Below, piece after piece: positions 5,352 to 14,059 of a DNA stretch of 20,276 bases. Source of the DNA: a virus; the IMG/VR virus record IMGVR_UViG_3300009184_000286, positions 1 to 20,276 of that record; one strand, given 5' to 3'. Under the pieces are notes generated by a model, which saw only the letters and a program-made list of their open reading frames with translations, had not been told where the DNA came from and made no database searches. The position numbers and the translations under genes were made by a program. The stretch's first letter is position 1. The number at the start of each line of letters is the position of its first letter.

Positions 5352-7808
5352 TTATCTAAACAAGTCTAAAAGACCTGTTGCCGATGGGAAAAAGTTTTCT
5401 GGGTTTGTGGTTGCAGCGTTTATTCCCTGACCCATTGCTGTACCCATACCACCAGTACCTTGAAGTTGCTCACCAAGCAAATATCGTGTACCACTTGGGC
5501 TGCTTAAAACATTAGACAGTCTATTAGCCATTGGTGGAACTAATGTGACACCCGCCATAGCACCCAAAGTTGGATCAAATCCAAGTGATGTAGCAGCACC
5601 AGCTCCTGCACCTGCACCCATTCCTGTTGTCATCAAAGGAACATTTAATGCGCCTGTTTGAGGTGCTACTTTAGGAGTTACAGCACCACGAGTTGCATCA
5701 ACAATATTGCGTAATAAGCCAACTTCACTCATAACTTCTGGCGTCTGACCCATAACCATTCTTTGAGCAGAAGGAAGTTCAGACCTACCTAGATTTAGTG
5801 TTCTGGTAAAAGCAGGAGATGACAACATAGCCGCTGCATCTGAATTTATTGCAGCATTACGGGCTTGATTAAGTATTGAGTATTGAGCCGCTTGTCTACC
5901 AGTATCAGACATCAAATTAACAGCTAATTCAGCAGTAGCAGGATTGCCCGTCAAACTAAAGCTTTGAGCAATTTTATCAATTTCATTTGGAGCTGTTTTG
6001 CTAGAAACAATTTTATAAATATCTGGATCTTGTCTAAAAGGAACAACAGTATTTCTAAACTGCTCCATTGCACGAGCGTGTTCTGCACCAGCAGGAGTAT
6101 AGACAGGCTTGTTATTTAAAGTTCTAGGAGCCGCCCAAGCATCTACATCATTTGCAAGACCTCCATATAACTTAGATAAAGCCGCTATTTGTTCTTCACC
6201 ATAGGTAGCGGGTGCTTTTTGTACTCTGTTTAGTTCAGATCCAACTGATTTTTGTAAGGTTCTCAGTTCTTTATAAGTTCCACCACCAGCTTGATTTAAA
6301 TTATTTGCACGTTCTACAAGTTTGGTAATAAAGGCATTATCTGCAACAGCAGGGAACTTATCTAAAACCTCAAGAGTTGCAGTATTTGTATTTGATAAAG
6401 GAATTTGAGTATTCCCTGCCAACTTTTCAGCACGATCAAATATTGGAGAAACAGCATCTTTAGCATTACGATATTGAGTTCTTAAATCATTAGCAATAAC
6501 TAACTTTTCTCCACCTTCTTTTGTAATGGAAGCTGGTTTAACTTGTTCAGTAACTTTTTCAATTAAATCACGAACTTGTGCAGATTTTGCTTGATTTGCA
6601 TCTTGTGTTGTATCGCCAAATTGACGAGTTTTACGCAACAACGCAGAGCCTGGTCCACCAACATCACCAACATCAATATTTACACCACGTTGTGCAGCAG
6701 ACTCAATCAATTGGCCAGTTACAGGATCACGATAACGTGTACCAGAAGGTATATTACCTGCACGAGCCGCAACAGCACTAGCAGGTAAACCTGCAGCTAA
6801 GTTAATGCCTAATAAAGCTAAAGGATTTTGGACATCATAAACACTACGTGCAATTTCAGCCGCTCCAGTACCAGCGGTAGCACCTGCCACTTGAGCAATC
6901 GGTTGAGCCGCCAATCCACGACCAACCACTTGTGCTGTTAAATTAGGAGCTTGTTGCAATAGTCCACCAACACCACCCATTACAGGAATCCCTGCTACTG
7001 CACGAGTAACATTGGCAATCCCTTTTTGGAATTCAGTTTCTGGTTGTGGCAAACCAAGCATATTTGCAAAATTGGACATTGCTTGGCTAGGGTTTTGAAG
7101 CTGACTACCAGTAGCCCTGTTAATCAACATATTTAATGGTGATCCAACTATGTCAGCAATTCCTCCCGCACCTTCCAATCCATACCTAATTGTCCGACCA
7201 ACTTCATTGACGGCTTGATTGCCTAAACGATTAAAAGTAGTACCTTGCGGTGCAGGAGCTTGTTGAACAACAGCTTCGCCAAGCATTGATGGATCAATGG
7301 TCCGATATCTAGTGTTTTGCTGCCTATCTGGAGTAGCCATACCTGTCAAATCAATCTTTGGAGATTGTTGATCTGTTGATTGCTCAAGAAAAGAAGGATC
7401 AACTTTACGATAAGTAGCCATTTTTGCACCTACAACTTTCTCAACATAATTTTGAGTTTCTTTAAATGGAGGAACTCCACCATACTTTTCAACTGTACCT
7501 GGACCAGCGTTATAAGCAGCCGCCACCAAAGTGGGATCTTGGAATCGTTCAGTCAACTGGCCTAGATATTTAACACCACCACGGATGTTATCTTTCCAGT
7601 CCATACGATTGACACCAAGATCTTTGGCAGTAGCACTCATCAACTGCATAGGACCATAGGCACGATCATTAAACCTTGTCTTTGGTCCTATTGCGTTAAA
7701 TGAACCGCCAGATTCTGTTTCAACAATCTTTTGAACCAAAGAAAAAGGAACGCCTTGCCTTTCGGCTTCTTGCCTAGCAAATTCGTAAACTTGATCTTTG
7801 GTTGCCAT
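5352..7808 (-). CDS. Virion ejection protein with N-terminal lytic transglycosylase (SLT) domain
   Basis: 818 residues. Residues about 18-125 form an SLT/lysozyme-like domain: VETESGG with catalytic Glu32, RAYGPMQLMSATAKDLG, and AAAYNAGPGTVEKYGG, the usual substrate-groove motifs. Such domains in podovirus internal virion proteins cut peptidoglycan during DNA entry. The rest is long and mostly helical, with Gly/Ala-rich hydrophobic stretches (about 285-355 and in the last 150 residues, e.g. GMGAGAGAGAAT) that may insert in membranes. Its start overlaps the previous gene's stop as TAATG, so translation is probably coupled. Identification as an ejection protein combines domain and position; the enzyme domain itself is clear. 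Confidence 0.85.
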   Translation of the reverse strand: MATKDQVYEFARQEAERQGVPFSLVQKIVETESGGSFNAIGPKTRFNDRAYGPMQLMSATAKDLGVNRMDWKDNIRGGVKYLGQLTERFQDPTLVAAAYNAGPGTVEKYGGVPPFKETQNYVEKVVGAKMATYRKVDPSFLEQSTDQQSPKIDLTGMATPDRQQNTRYRTIDPSMLGEAVVQQAPAPQGTTFNRLGNQAVNEVGRTIRYGLEGAGGIADIVGSPLNMLINRATGSQLQNPSQAMSNFANMLGLPQPETEFQKGIANVTRAVAGIPVMGGVGGLLQQAPNLTAQVVGRGLAAQPIAQVAGATAGTGAAEIARSVYDVQNPLALLGINLAAGLPASAVAARAGNIPSGTRYRDPVTGQLIESAAQRGVNIDVGDVGGPGSALLRKTRQFGDTTQDANQAKSAQVRDLIEKVTEQVKPASITKEGGEKLVIANDLRTQYRNAKDAVSPIFDRAEKLAGNTQIPLSNTNTATLEVLDKFPAVADNAFITKLVERANNLNQAGGGTYKELRTLQKSVGSELNRVQKAPATYGEEQIAALSKLYGGLANDVDAWAAPRTLNNKPVYTPAGAEHARAMEQFRNTVVPFRQDPDIYKIVSSKTAPNEIDKIAQSFSLTGNPATAELAVNLMSDTGRQAAQYSILNQARNAAINSDAAAMLSSPAFTRTLNLGRSELPSAQRMVMGQTPEVMSEVGLLRNIVDATRGAVTPKVAPQTGALNVPLMTTGMGAGAGAGAATSLGFDPTLGAMAGVTLVPPMANRLSNVLSSPSGTRYLLGEQLQGTGGMGTAMGQGINAATTNPENFFPSATGLLDLFR

Positions 7809-9304
7809 TAGTCAAACACCGCTGCATCGCCATTTGGCAAAATGTAAGCAGTCTTTCCATTATCAGGACCGCCAACAACTTTTTTAGTTGGAAGATATTT
7901 TCGTAATGAAGGAGCCTCAAACATTCCCTTTTGGCCTTGTGGTGATGCTGTCCATTTGTTAAGAACATCAGGGCCAGCATTTTTAGGATCAGCAACAAAG
8001 TTATAGAAATCTTCTTTACGTTTATTTGCTTCACGCAAAACTGCTAAGTTAAAGTTGGTTGATTCTTTAGGGTCTGTGATTTGAGCATTACGCTGACCAT
8101 AGTAGCCAATCTCAAAGTTAGAGATCGCTCCAACTGCTTCAGACAAACTTTCTCCTGTCAAAGCATTAATACCTTGACGGGCTGAAATAGCATTTGTTAA
8201 GAATTGTTTATTTCGTTCTCCAGAAACACCCAAACTGTTAAACACATTTCCTAGTTGAGTTCTGACATTTGTAAATGAACCAGTATCAAATCCTGGTTGA
8301 TTGTAAGCATTTTGTAATTGGTCAATTACTGGAGCAGTCTTTTTAGCTGTTTGATAGCCCTTGTAAGCATCAGCAAGAATTGGTTTAAATGCCTCATTTA
8401 ATACAGTTTGAGCTGTACTAGGACCAGTTATTGGTTGTGCAGTAGTCGGTTGAACAACACCTGCTGGTTGTGTAACGCCACCCGTAAGACCTGGAGGTGT
8501 TGCATAAGTAAATGTTGGCGCACCAGTTGAAGTTGTTGATGGACGAGGAATATTAGCTTCACGTGCAGCAGTTTCTGTTCTTGTTCTTGCCGCCAAAGCA
8601 TCCAAAGTACCATTTGCATTAACAATGCCAATAATATTTTGGTTATTATCAAAAGCGTATTGCTCACCTTTTTGAAGCTCTGGCAATGTATTAAGCGCAG
8701 TAGCTTTAGCAAAGCCAGGCGCAGCAGAAATATTAAAGTCTACATTTCCACCTTGAACTGTTGGCCTTGAAACTAAACCAGATCTTGCATCAAAAGATGG
8801 AAGACCACCAATGGGTTGCATATTAGCATTTGTTAAGATTCCACTTGGTTGCATTTTAGGTTGCAAAGAAGTAATAGCTCCAAGCATTGAGCTTTGAGAA
8901 GCAGTAGGCAAGTTAATCACATCTTGCAAAGCATTCTGGATATTGAAAGGCAAACCTTGCGCTCTGGCAGTTTTCAATTCATTTTGTTGTTGAGCAACAT
9001 CTGGAGTTACAGGACCCATGTACTGAGGACTGGCTTCATTAAATTGCGTAGGCATATATTTGCCTTGGAAATTAGCTACAGCCGCACGATCAGCCGCCTT
9101 TTGTTGCATCTCAGTAATAGCTCTTTGGCCACTTAAATACTGATCTGGTACAGATAGAGCAGACTTCAGCCCCATAGAAGGGTCATTGCTTAACAGAGAG
9201 CCAAGCAAGAATTGTTGTGTAGCTTGTTTTTGAAGACTACTCTTCTCTTCATCACTAAGACCAGTAAGCGCTGCATCAGACAGCAAACCAAGATTAAAAG
9301 GCAT
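7808..9304 (-). CDS. Probable virion (ejection-complex) protein, ~500 residues
   Basis: 498 residues, with no enzymatic motif recognised. The N-terminal third has Gln/Met-rich helices (YLSGQRAITEMQQKAADRAA), the middle is Pro/Thr/Gly-rich and probably flexible (PRPSTTSTGAPTF, GVTQPAGVVQPTTAQPITG), and the C-terminal third is helical again (about 325-460), ending in a short beta unit (VGGPDNGKTAYILPNGDAAVF). AAGGAG precedes the start by about 6 bases. Sandwiched between the repeat-rich protein and the transglycosylase, it would be the second component of an internal or ejection complex. That role is positional inference. Confidence 0.7.
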   Translation of the reverse strand: MPFNLGLLSDAALTGLSDEEKSSLQKQATQQFLLGSLLSNDPSMGLKSALSVPDQYLSGQRAITEMQQKAADRAAVANFQGKYMPTQFNEASPQYMGPVTPDVAQQQNELKTARAQGLPFNIQNALQDVINLPTASQSSMLGAITSLQPKMQPSGILTNANMQPIGGLPSFDARSGLVSRPTVQGGNVDFNISAAPGFAKATALNTLPELQKGEQYAFDNNQNIIGIVNANGTLDALAARTRTETAAREANIPRPSTTSTGAPTFTYATPPGLTGGVTQPAGVVQPTTAQPITGPSTAQTVLNEAFKPILADAYKGYQTAKKTAPVIDQLQNAYNQPGFDTGSFTNVRTQLGNVFNSLGVSGERNKQFLTNAISARQGINALTGESLSEAVGAISNFEIGYYGQRNAQITDPKESTNFNLAVLREANKRKEDFYNFVADPKNAGPDVLNKWTASPQGQKGMFEAPSLRKYLPTKKVVGGPDNGKTAYILPNGDAAVFD

Positions 9305-9313
9305 AAAGACTCC

Positions 9314-11290
9314 TTAGAAACCAAGAGCGCCAAGAATTCCTTGGCTTGAACTTGAAGATGATTGACCACCAGCACCACCACCAGGGTTGAGTCCCAATGC
9401 TTGGTTGATGATTTGTTGTTGCTCCAGTGGCAAATTGCGGATTGCATCCAACTGTTGCTGAGTGAACTGTTGTTGTTGTAAACCACTTGTCTGCAAAGCT
9501 TGCGCACCAGTAAGTCCCATTTGTTGAGTGTTTTGAGCAATACCAGCCATTTGACCAGCAGCACCCAAGCGTTGTTGATTGGCAGATAAGCCAGCTTGTT
9601 GATTGGCTAAATTAGCTTGCAAGAAGTTTTGAGCATTTGTCAAGCCAGCTTGTTGAGTCAATCCCGCTTGTTGAGAGGCAGCAGCATTTATAGCCGCTTG
9701 GTTGGCCAATCCTGCTTGGTTAAATGCAGAAGCACCAAACTGACCTGCTTGGTTTTGAGCCGCTTGGTTAGCTAATGATGTTGCTTGCTGATTGGCGGCA
9801 TTGTATTGAGCCATTTGATCGGCAGCAGCAGCATTCTGCAAAGCCGCAGTATTAGCAGCCGTAGAGCCAAACTGTGCAGCTTGATTTTGAGCGGCAACAT
9901 TTGTAAGACCTGCTTGTTGCAAATTACCAACATTAAATTGGTTCATCTGATTCATTGCAGCTTGGTTAGCTAAATTAGCTTGTTGAGCGTTTTGAGTATT
10001 TAACTGACCAGTGCTTAAATCAATACCTTGATTGGCAAGTGAGGCTCTTAATGCAGCATCTTGATTAGCTTGTGCGGCTTGCAGTGCAGTAGCTTGGTTT
10101 AGTTGTTGTGATTGCAAACCAGTAGATTGATTTGCAAGAGAAGCACGTAAGTTTACATCTTGATTAGCCAAATTAGCTTGTTGTTGCAGTTGAGCATTGC
10201 TCAAGCCATACTGAGTATCAACACCTTGGTTGGCCAAAGCCGCACGTAAGTTTGCATCTTGATTGGCCAAACCAAACTGACCAGAAAGTTGTAGTGCTTG
10301 CTGAGTGGTAGCAGCATCTTGGGCTTGATTAAGTTGCTGTGCTTGCATCTGTCTACCAATATCAGCCTCAGAAGCTTGTTGGGCAGCTTGGTAAGCGGCA
10401 GCATTTTGTTGAGCAACCAATCGAGCCGCATTCTCTCCAAAGGCACGATTAGTCTCAGCCTCTGCAACGCCTTGACGAGATCCACCAAATGCACCAGCAG
10501 CAGTAGCTTGAGCAGAAGTTTGTTGTTGTTGCAACTGGCGTGAACGCTCTAAATCTTTTAAACTTTGCTCAGTAACAGCTTGTGTATATGGATTCATATA
10601 CTGCTGAATATTCTGGTTTAAAAATGATCCAGCTTGAATATCACGAACATTCTGACGGGCTTGAGGAGCAATTTGACCTAAAGCCTCAGAAGTAACCTGT
10701 GCACCAGACACACCAGTAGCAGATACATCTCTTGCACCACCTCTTGCTGCTTGTGCGGCAGCGGCTTGTTGTGCGGCAATTCTTTCAGCATCAACATTTT
10801 GTACTCCAATTTGTTGAGCAGTAGCATTTTGAATAGCACTACGATTCAAAGAAGCGCCTTGCGCTAAAGAAGCAGGAGCAGCTTGTGCACCACCAAATTG
10901 TGATGCGGTATAGCCTTGTGAAGCCGCTCTTTGAGCCGCACCCGCACTAGCAGCAGTGCCAGTTTGTGCCGTATAACCTTGTTGAGCCGCTAAAGCTGCA
11001 GGAGCAACAGTAGCACCACCATAAGCATTGTAAGTAACATTTTGTGGATTGTAATTTCCAGCAGCACTGGCAACATTAAATGCTGAAGCCATATTCCTAA
11101 ATTGTTGGCTGTTAGGATCAGCAAGGCTACGTGTAGTCTGTTGAGCAGTTAATTGATCTGGAGTAAAACCTGCAAATTGTTGTGCTCCCAAATTACCTGC
11201 TACACCTTGTGCTCTAGTAAGATTTCCTAAATAAGCATCACGAATTAGCGGATCAAGTTGAGCCACAGTTGTAGAAGAACCACCAGACAT
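9314..11290 (-). CDS. Ala/Gln-rich virion protein with 11-residue repeats
   Basis: 658 residues from the ATG at 11290, which has a perfect GGAGG (11298-11302) 7 bases upstream; an ATG at 11314 would add eight residues and run into the previous gene. The N-terminus (MSGGSSTTVAQLDPLIRDAYLGNL) is non-repetitive and may bind a partner. A region near 210-300 (IAPQARQNVRDIQAG, YMNPYTQAVTEQSL, GAFGGSRQGVAEAE) looks conserved and helical. The stretch from about residue 319 to 575 has strict 11-residue spacing of a LANQ-type motif. The C-terminus ends in a Gly/Ser run and ILGALGF. Position suggests an internal, ejection or tail-tube protein. Function unproven. Confidence 0.75.
   Translation of the reverse strand: MSGGSSTTVAQLDPLIRDAYLGNLTRAQGVAGNLGAQQFAGFTPDQLTAQQTTRSLADPNSQQFRNMASAFNVASAAGNYNPQNVTYNAYGGATVAPAALAAQQGYTAQTGTAASAGAAQRAASQGYTASQFGGAQAAPASLAQGASLNRSAIQNATAQQIGVQNVDAERIAAQQAAAAQAARGGARDVSATGVSGAQVTSEALGQIAPQARQNVRDIQAGSFLNQNIQQYMNPYTQAVTEQSLKDLERSRQLQQQQTSAQATAAGAFGGSRQGVAEAETNRAFGENAARLVAQQNAAAYQAAQQASEADIGRQMQAQQLNQAQDAATTQQALQLSGQFGLANQDANLRAALANQGVDTQYGLSNAQLQQQANLANQDVNLRASLANQSTGLQSQQLNQATALQAAQANQDAALRASLANQGIDLSTGQLNTQNAQQANLANQAAMNQMNQFNVGNLQQAGLTNVAAQNQAAQFGSTAANTAALQNAAAADQMAQYNAANQQATSLANQAAQNQAGQFGASAFNQAGLANQAAINAAASQQAGLTQQAGLTNAQNFLQANLANQQAGLSANQQRLGAAGQMAGIAQNTQQMGLTGAQALQTSGLQQQQFTQQQLDAIRNLPLEQQQIINQALGLNPGGGAGGQSSSSSSQGILGALGF
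9569..10336 (-). repeat. 11-residue (33-bp) coding repeats in the Ala/Gln-rich protein
   Basis: Within the 9314-11290 gene the motif [L/Q]-x-N-Q recurs at intervals of 11 residues or exact multiples. Counted from the longer frame, anchors fall at 327, 349, 360, 371, 382, 393, 404, 415, 426, 437, 448, 470, 492, 503, 514, 525, 536, 558 and 569. Units such as LANQDANLRAA and LANQDVNLRAS are near copies. An 11-residue period suits a long, slightly right-handed helical array. The DNA copies are diverged, so this is an old expansion kept in register. Confidence 0.8.
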
Positions 11291-11292
11291 AA

Positions 11293-11697
11293 TTACACCT
11301 CCGTAGATAGCCAATAATGTGTTGGCTTCATGTTAAATTTAGATACAAAAGTTCTTGACCATCCTCTACGTCCTGTTAAGGTGATCTTGTGGCATCCCAT
11401 GTCTTCAGCGAACTTCTGAATATGGGGGGTGAATGTTTCTAGCTCTGCTAAGTCACCACTTGCCAAAAATATGTGCAAAACCTTCATTCTTGGAAAGTTT
11501 TGTACCTGAGTAACAACTGCGCTGTTAACTCCAGGCCATAATTGCATCGTACAACTGCTTATACAGTCGGCTACGTCCTGCATATTATGAGTGTTATCGT
11601 ATTCTAAAGCAGGTTGAAGTATTTTTTCTACTTTTTGAAAAGATACAGCCCATAATGGTAATTTACCATCGGTTTTGTACTTTTCATAGTCAATCAT
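11293..11697 (-). CDS. Small GNAT-like protein of unknown role
   Basis: 134 residues. The pattern MQLWPGVNSAVVTQ, then MKVLHIFLASGDLAEL, then HIQKFAEDMGCHKITLTGRRGW resembles the central strands and helix of GNAT acetyltransferases (a strand, an acyl-CoA-facing helix, and a GR-GW ending), though the protein is shorter than most. I recall similar small proteins in phage structural clusters. No acetyl-CoA loop (Q/RxxGxG/A) is clear, so it may be a non-enzymatic or degenerate member. It overlaps the upstream gene as ATGA, and its last codons hold the next gene's SD. Confidence 0.6.
   Translation of the reverse strand: MIDYEKYKTDGKLPLWAVSFQKVEKILQPALEYDNTHNMQDVADCISSCTMQLWPGVNSAVVTQVQNFPRMKVLHIFLASGDLAELETFTPHIQKFAEDMGCHKITLTGRRGWSRTFVSKFNMKPTHYWLSTEV
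11298..11302 (-). promoter_or_regulatory. Strong ribosome binding site that fixes the start at 11290
   Basis: On the - strand GGAGG is followed by 7 bases and ATG at 11290. It lies inside the last codons of the GNAT-like gene, whose TAA stop falls between the SD and the ATG. It is the strongest SD noted in the window, suggesting the Ala/Gln-rich protein is made in quantity, unlike neighbours that rely on overlap coupling. Confidence 0.75.
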
Positions 11698-13169
11698 CTT
11701 AAACTGCCAGGTTTCCCATCAAATCTAATAATCCCAACACGCCAATCAGTTAAATCAACACCTTCAATTCTTGCTGAAATTTGTCTACCAGTTAAACGAA
11801 CTGAAGTAGGGTTATTCATTGAATATGGGCCATAGTTGTATTCAGTAGAATTAGGATAAAACCTAGTGCTAAATTTAACTTGCACATCACCAGAAGTCTT
11901 TTCATCAGGTACTAATCCTGTAAGACTCATGGTTCTATCGCCATTTCCTAGTTCTATTGGTCCTGATTCAGCGAATAAAGTCTGTGAATCATAGTTAAAT
12001 CCAACTTCATGCTCATAGACGTAACTATCTGAAGCAACCATAATTGGATTTGAAAAAATACCACGATCTGTACCGCAAGTACGACCAAAAGTACCGATTG
12101 CCCAATGATTCTCATGGTAATTGTAAGAAACGTAAGAATCTACCTCTGTAGATGAAACGCTTGGGTAAAACCACCAAATCTCACCAAAAGTAGAATTATG
12201 TACACAATAAATCTTAGATGCTTGAGCAGTATTTAAATTAGTAAATACATAATCAGAAACATCTGAATTTAAAGGCTTAACAAAACCATCGTATATCCAG
12301 AATCCTGATCCAGACATCCAAATACAAGCATTATCAATACTTGCTACCGATTGTTTAGAAATAACACCACAACCAGAGGCTATACGCTCAAAACTATAAA
12401 TAAATGGTGGGCCAATGTATGTTGCGGTATGCACATCAACATCAGTGAACAGGATAGTAGCGCCACGAATGCGTTTAGCACATTGCAAAGAGCCAATTGT
12501 AGTTAGCTCAAAGTCACCAGCTTGATTTGTTGCGGCAGGTGTCCATACAGTATTGTTTTCTTGGTCACACCATTGAACTTTACGGGGATTACCACCAGCA
12601 CCCAATGCAAACAAGAATCGTTCTTGAGTGGTAATTAAACCTGTGCAACTTGTTGGAGCATTTGTAATGGCAACAGCATCATTGGCAGTATTTAATTGCC
12701 ATTCAAGCAATTTACCATCTTTTGACGAGCAAGCTACTAAATACTCACCCCAAGTATCCAAACTCCATGTAGTAGCAGGAGTAGATTGAGATGTGTCAGG
12801 ACGAGCAATGCCATAGGCAGAACTACCATAAGTTCCATATCCATAACCAATTTTTAAGATTGCATCTGCATCGCCAACAGTAAAACTTGTAGGCGTAATA
12901 TCAGTCAAAGTACCACTCTCATTCATTGAATAAAGGTTTGAATGTGTACCAATTCCGATACGTCTGTTGTTTGTGTTATCACGCCATGTAATCAAGCCAC
13001 GGGCCATGCCTGTCAATTGAGAATTAGAGCGTTTTCTCCACCCACCAACAGGGCGAATTGTTCCTTCGTACCAACGTACCAAATTTGATCCGTTCCAACG
13101 CCCTTTAGACTGATATTCAGTCCCATTTTTATAAACACCAGGAGGAATTTGTAGTGGAATGTAAGCCAT
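11694..13169 (-). CDS. Tail/hub structural protein (beta-rich, ~490 residues)
   Basis: 491 residues with a conserved-looking start (PLQIPPGVYKNGTEYQSKGR, then NLVRWYEGTIRPVGGWRK). The rest shows repeated beta-type blocks with Trp/Tyr/Gly turns (TWSLDTWGEYLVACSSKDGKL, ERFLFALGAGGNPRKVQWCDQ, ASIDNACIWMSGSGFWIYDG), as in a beta-propeller. In short-tailed phages, proteins of this size and order next to the adaptor make the nozzle or hub, or stabilise packaged DNA. I infer such a role; no enzyme motif is seen. Its stop overlaps the next start as ATGA. Confidence 0.7.
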   Translation of the reverse strand: MAYIPLQIPPGVYKNGTEYQSKGRWNGSNLVRWYEGTIRPVGGWRKRSNSQLTGMARGLITWRDNTNNRRIGIGTHSNLYSMNESGTLTDITPTSFTVGDADAILKIGYGYGTYGSSAYGIARPDTSQSTPATTWSLDTWGEYLVACSSKDGKLLEWQLNTANDAVAITNAPTSCTGLITTQERFLFALGAGGNPRKVQWCDQENNTVWTPAATNQAGDFELTTIGSLQCAKRIRGATILFTDVDVHTATYIGPPFIYSFERIASGCGVISKQSVASIDNACIWMSGSGFWIYDGFVKPLNSDVSDYVFTNLNTAQASKIYCVHNSTFGEIWWFYPSVSSTEVDSYVSYNYHENHWAIGTFGRTCGTDRGIFSNPIMVASDSYVYEHEVGFNYDSQTLFAESGPIELGNGDRTMSLTGLVPDEKTSGDVQVKFSTRFYPNSTEYNYGPYSMNNPTSVRLTGRQISARIEGVDLTDWRVGIIRFDGKPGSLR

Positions 13170-13181
13170 ATCTTTATTCTA

Positions 13182-13835
13182 TTACCTAGGTAGGTTAGAC
13201 ACAAAACTCATTGTAGCAATTGCTGATGGAATTGCTGGTCTAGTTGGACTTGTTCCTGCAGCATATTGCTCAATAGATACCCCTGTATCTGTAGTTCTCC
13301 ACATAATTTCAATATAGTCAGTTGCATTTAAACTAGCAAAATAGTTTAAAGCCATGATGATATGAAATGGATCTCCTACACCTTTTCTTGGAGCTAATCC
13401 ATATCTACTGTTAGAGTTGGCAATATTAGTTCCATTTACTCTAAACCAAACATCCACATCTTGTGAAGCATTTGTTGTGTTTGTAAATTGAAGCGAAAAC
13501 TGCAAGTTCCAAATTCCCGCCTCTGTAACAGTAATCCTAGAATTACTAACTATAGTTACGCCATTAGAAAAATCTGTAGTATTGAATGTTACTGGATAAG
13601 CTACAGTAGTACTGGCAACAGTTTGGTCTGTAGAATCTTGAAAAGATCCATAAGGATTATTCAAATATTTGCCACCTTTTGGTCCAGTAACAGACTGAAT
13701 TACATTTAGTAATTTTGTAAAAAACAACCTCAAAATTCCATTATTTTGATTCTGGAGACTTTGAGAATAGACAATTCCTGACGCACCTAAACCAGGTACA
13801 GCAGGAACATCTAATTGTTGTTTTACATCAGCCAT
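13182..13835 (-). CDS. C1q/TNF-like beta-jellyroll virion protein
   Basis: 217 residues. After an N-terminal arm (about 1-60) the sequence follows a C1q-like jelly-roll pattern: YGSFQDSTDQTVASTTVAYP, FNTTDFSNGV, SRITVTEAGIWNLQFSLQF, DVDVWFRVNGTNIANS, IIMALNYFASLNATDYIEIMW, and a final strand near 190-215. Phages use this fold in tail fibres, receptor-binding proteins and capsid decoration. The arm could be the attachment segment. It follows a coiled-coil/TM protein with a TAATG overlap. Whether it is receptor-binding or decorative cannot be told. Confidence 0.75.
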   Translation of the reverse strand: MADVKQQLDVPAVPGLGASGIVYSQSLQNQNNGILRLFFTKLLNVIQSVTGPKGGKYLNNPYGSFQDSTDQTVASTTVAYPVTFNTTDFSNGVTIVSNSRITVTEAGIWNLQFSLQFTNTTNASQDVDVWFRVNGTNIANSNSRYGLAPRKGVGDPFHIIMALNYFASLNATDYIEIMWRTTDTGVSIEQYAAGTSPTRPAIPSAIATMSFVSNLPR

Positions 13836-14059
13836 TACTTTTTAATCCAAGTCTGCCAAACTGCACCAGCAGCAATCACTAACCCGCCAATCCACAAAAC
13901 TGGTTGAGCAATAGATGCTATCCAGTTAAGAACCTTAACAGCACCCTTGGCAGCGTCAATAGCAGTTACAAGGTCTTTAGTGTTCTTATCTATCTCATCT
14001 ACCTTTGCTTCAACAGCTAATAGACGCTCATAGATTTGCTCATGGCTTACATCACTCAT
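13835..14059 (-). CDS. Coiled-coil plus one-TM protein, XhlA/holin-like
   Basis: 74 residues. An N-terminal heptad-like helix (YERLLAVEAKVDEIDKNTK) is followed by a short linker and one C-terminal TM span (ASIAQPVLWIGGLVIAAGAVW) with a basic end. This is the layout of XhlA-type holin-associated proteins and of several phage membrane anchors. It is coupled on both sides (ATGA at its start, TAATG at its stop). It lies far from the endolysin block, so a second holin, a membrane tether for a tail protein or an exclusion factor are all possible. Confidence 0.65.
   Translation of the reverse strand: MSDVSHEQIYERLLAVEAKVDEIDKNTKDLVTAIDAAKGAVKVLNWIASIAQPVLWIGGLVIAAGAVWQTWIKK

Noticed and set aside
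9190-9564. 124-residue - strand frame over the ends of two genes
   Set aside because: It is Leu/Ser/Asn-biased in a shifted frame over Gln-rich coding DNA and has no SD or domain; typical shadow.
11291-11314. Longer N-terminus for the Ala/Gln-rich protein (ATG 11314)
   Set aside because: GGAGG is placed correctly for ATG 11290, and the longer start would overlap the previous gene.
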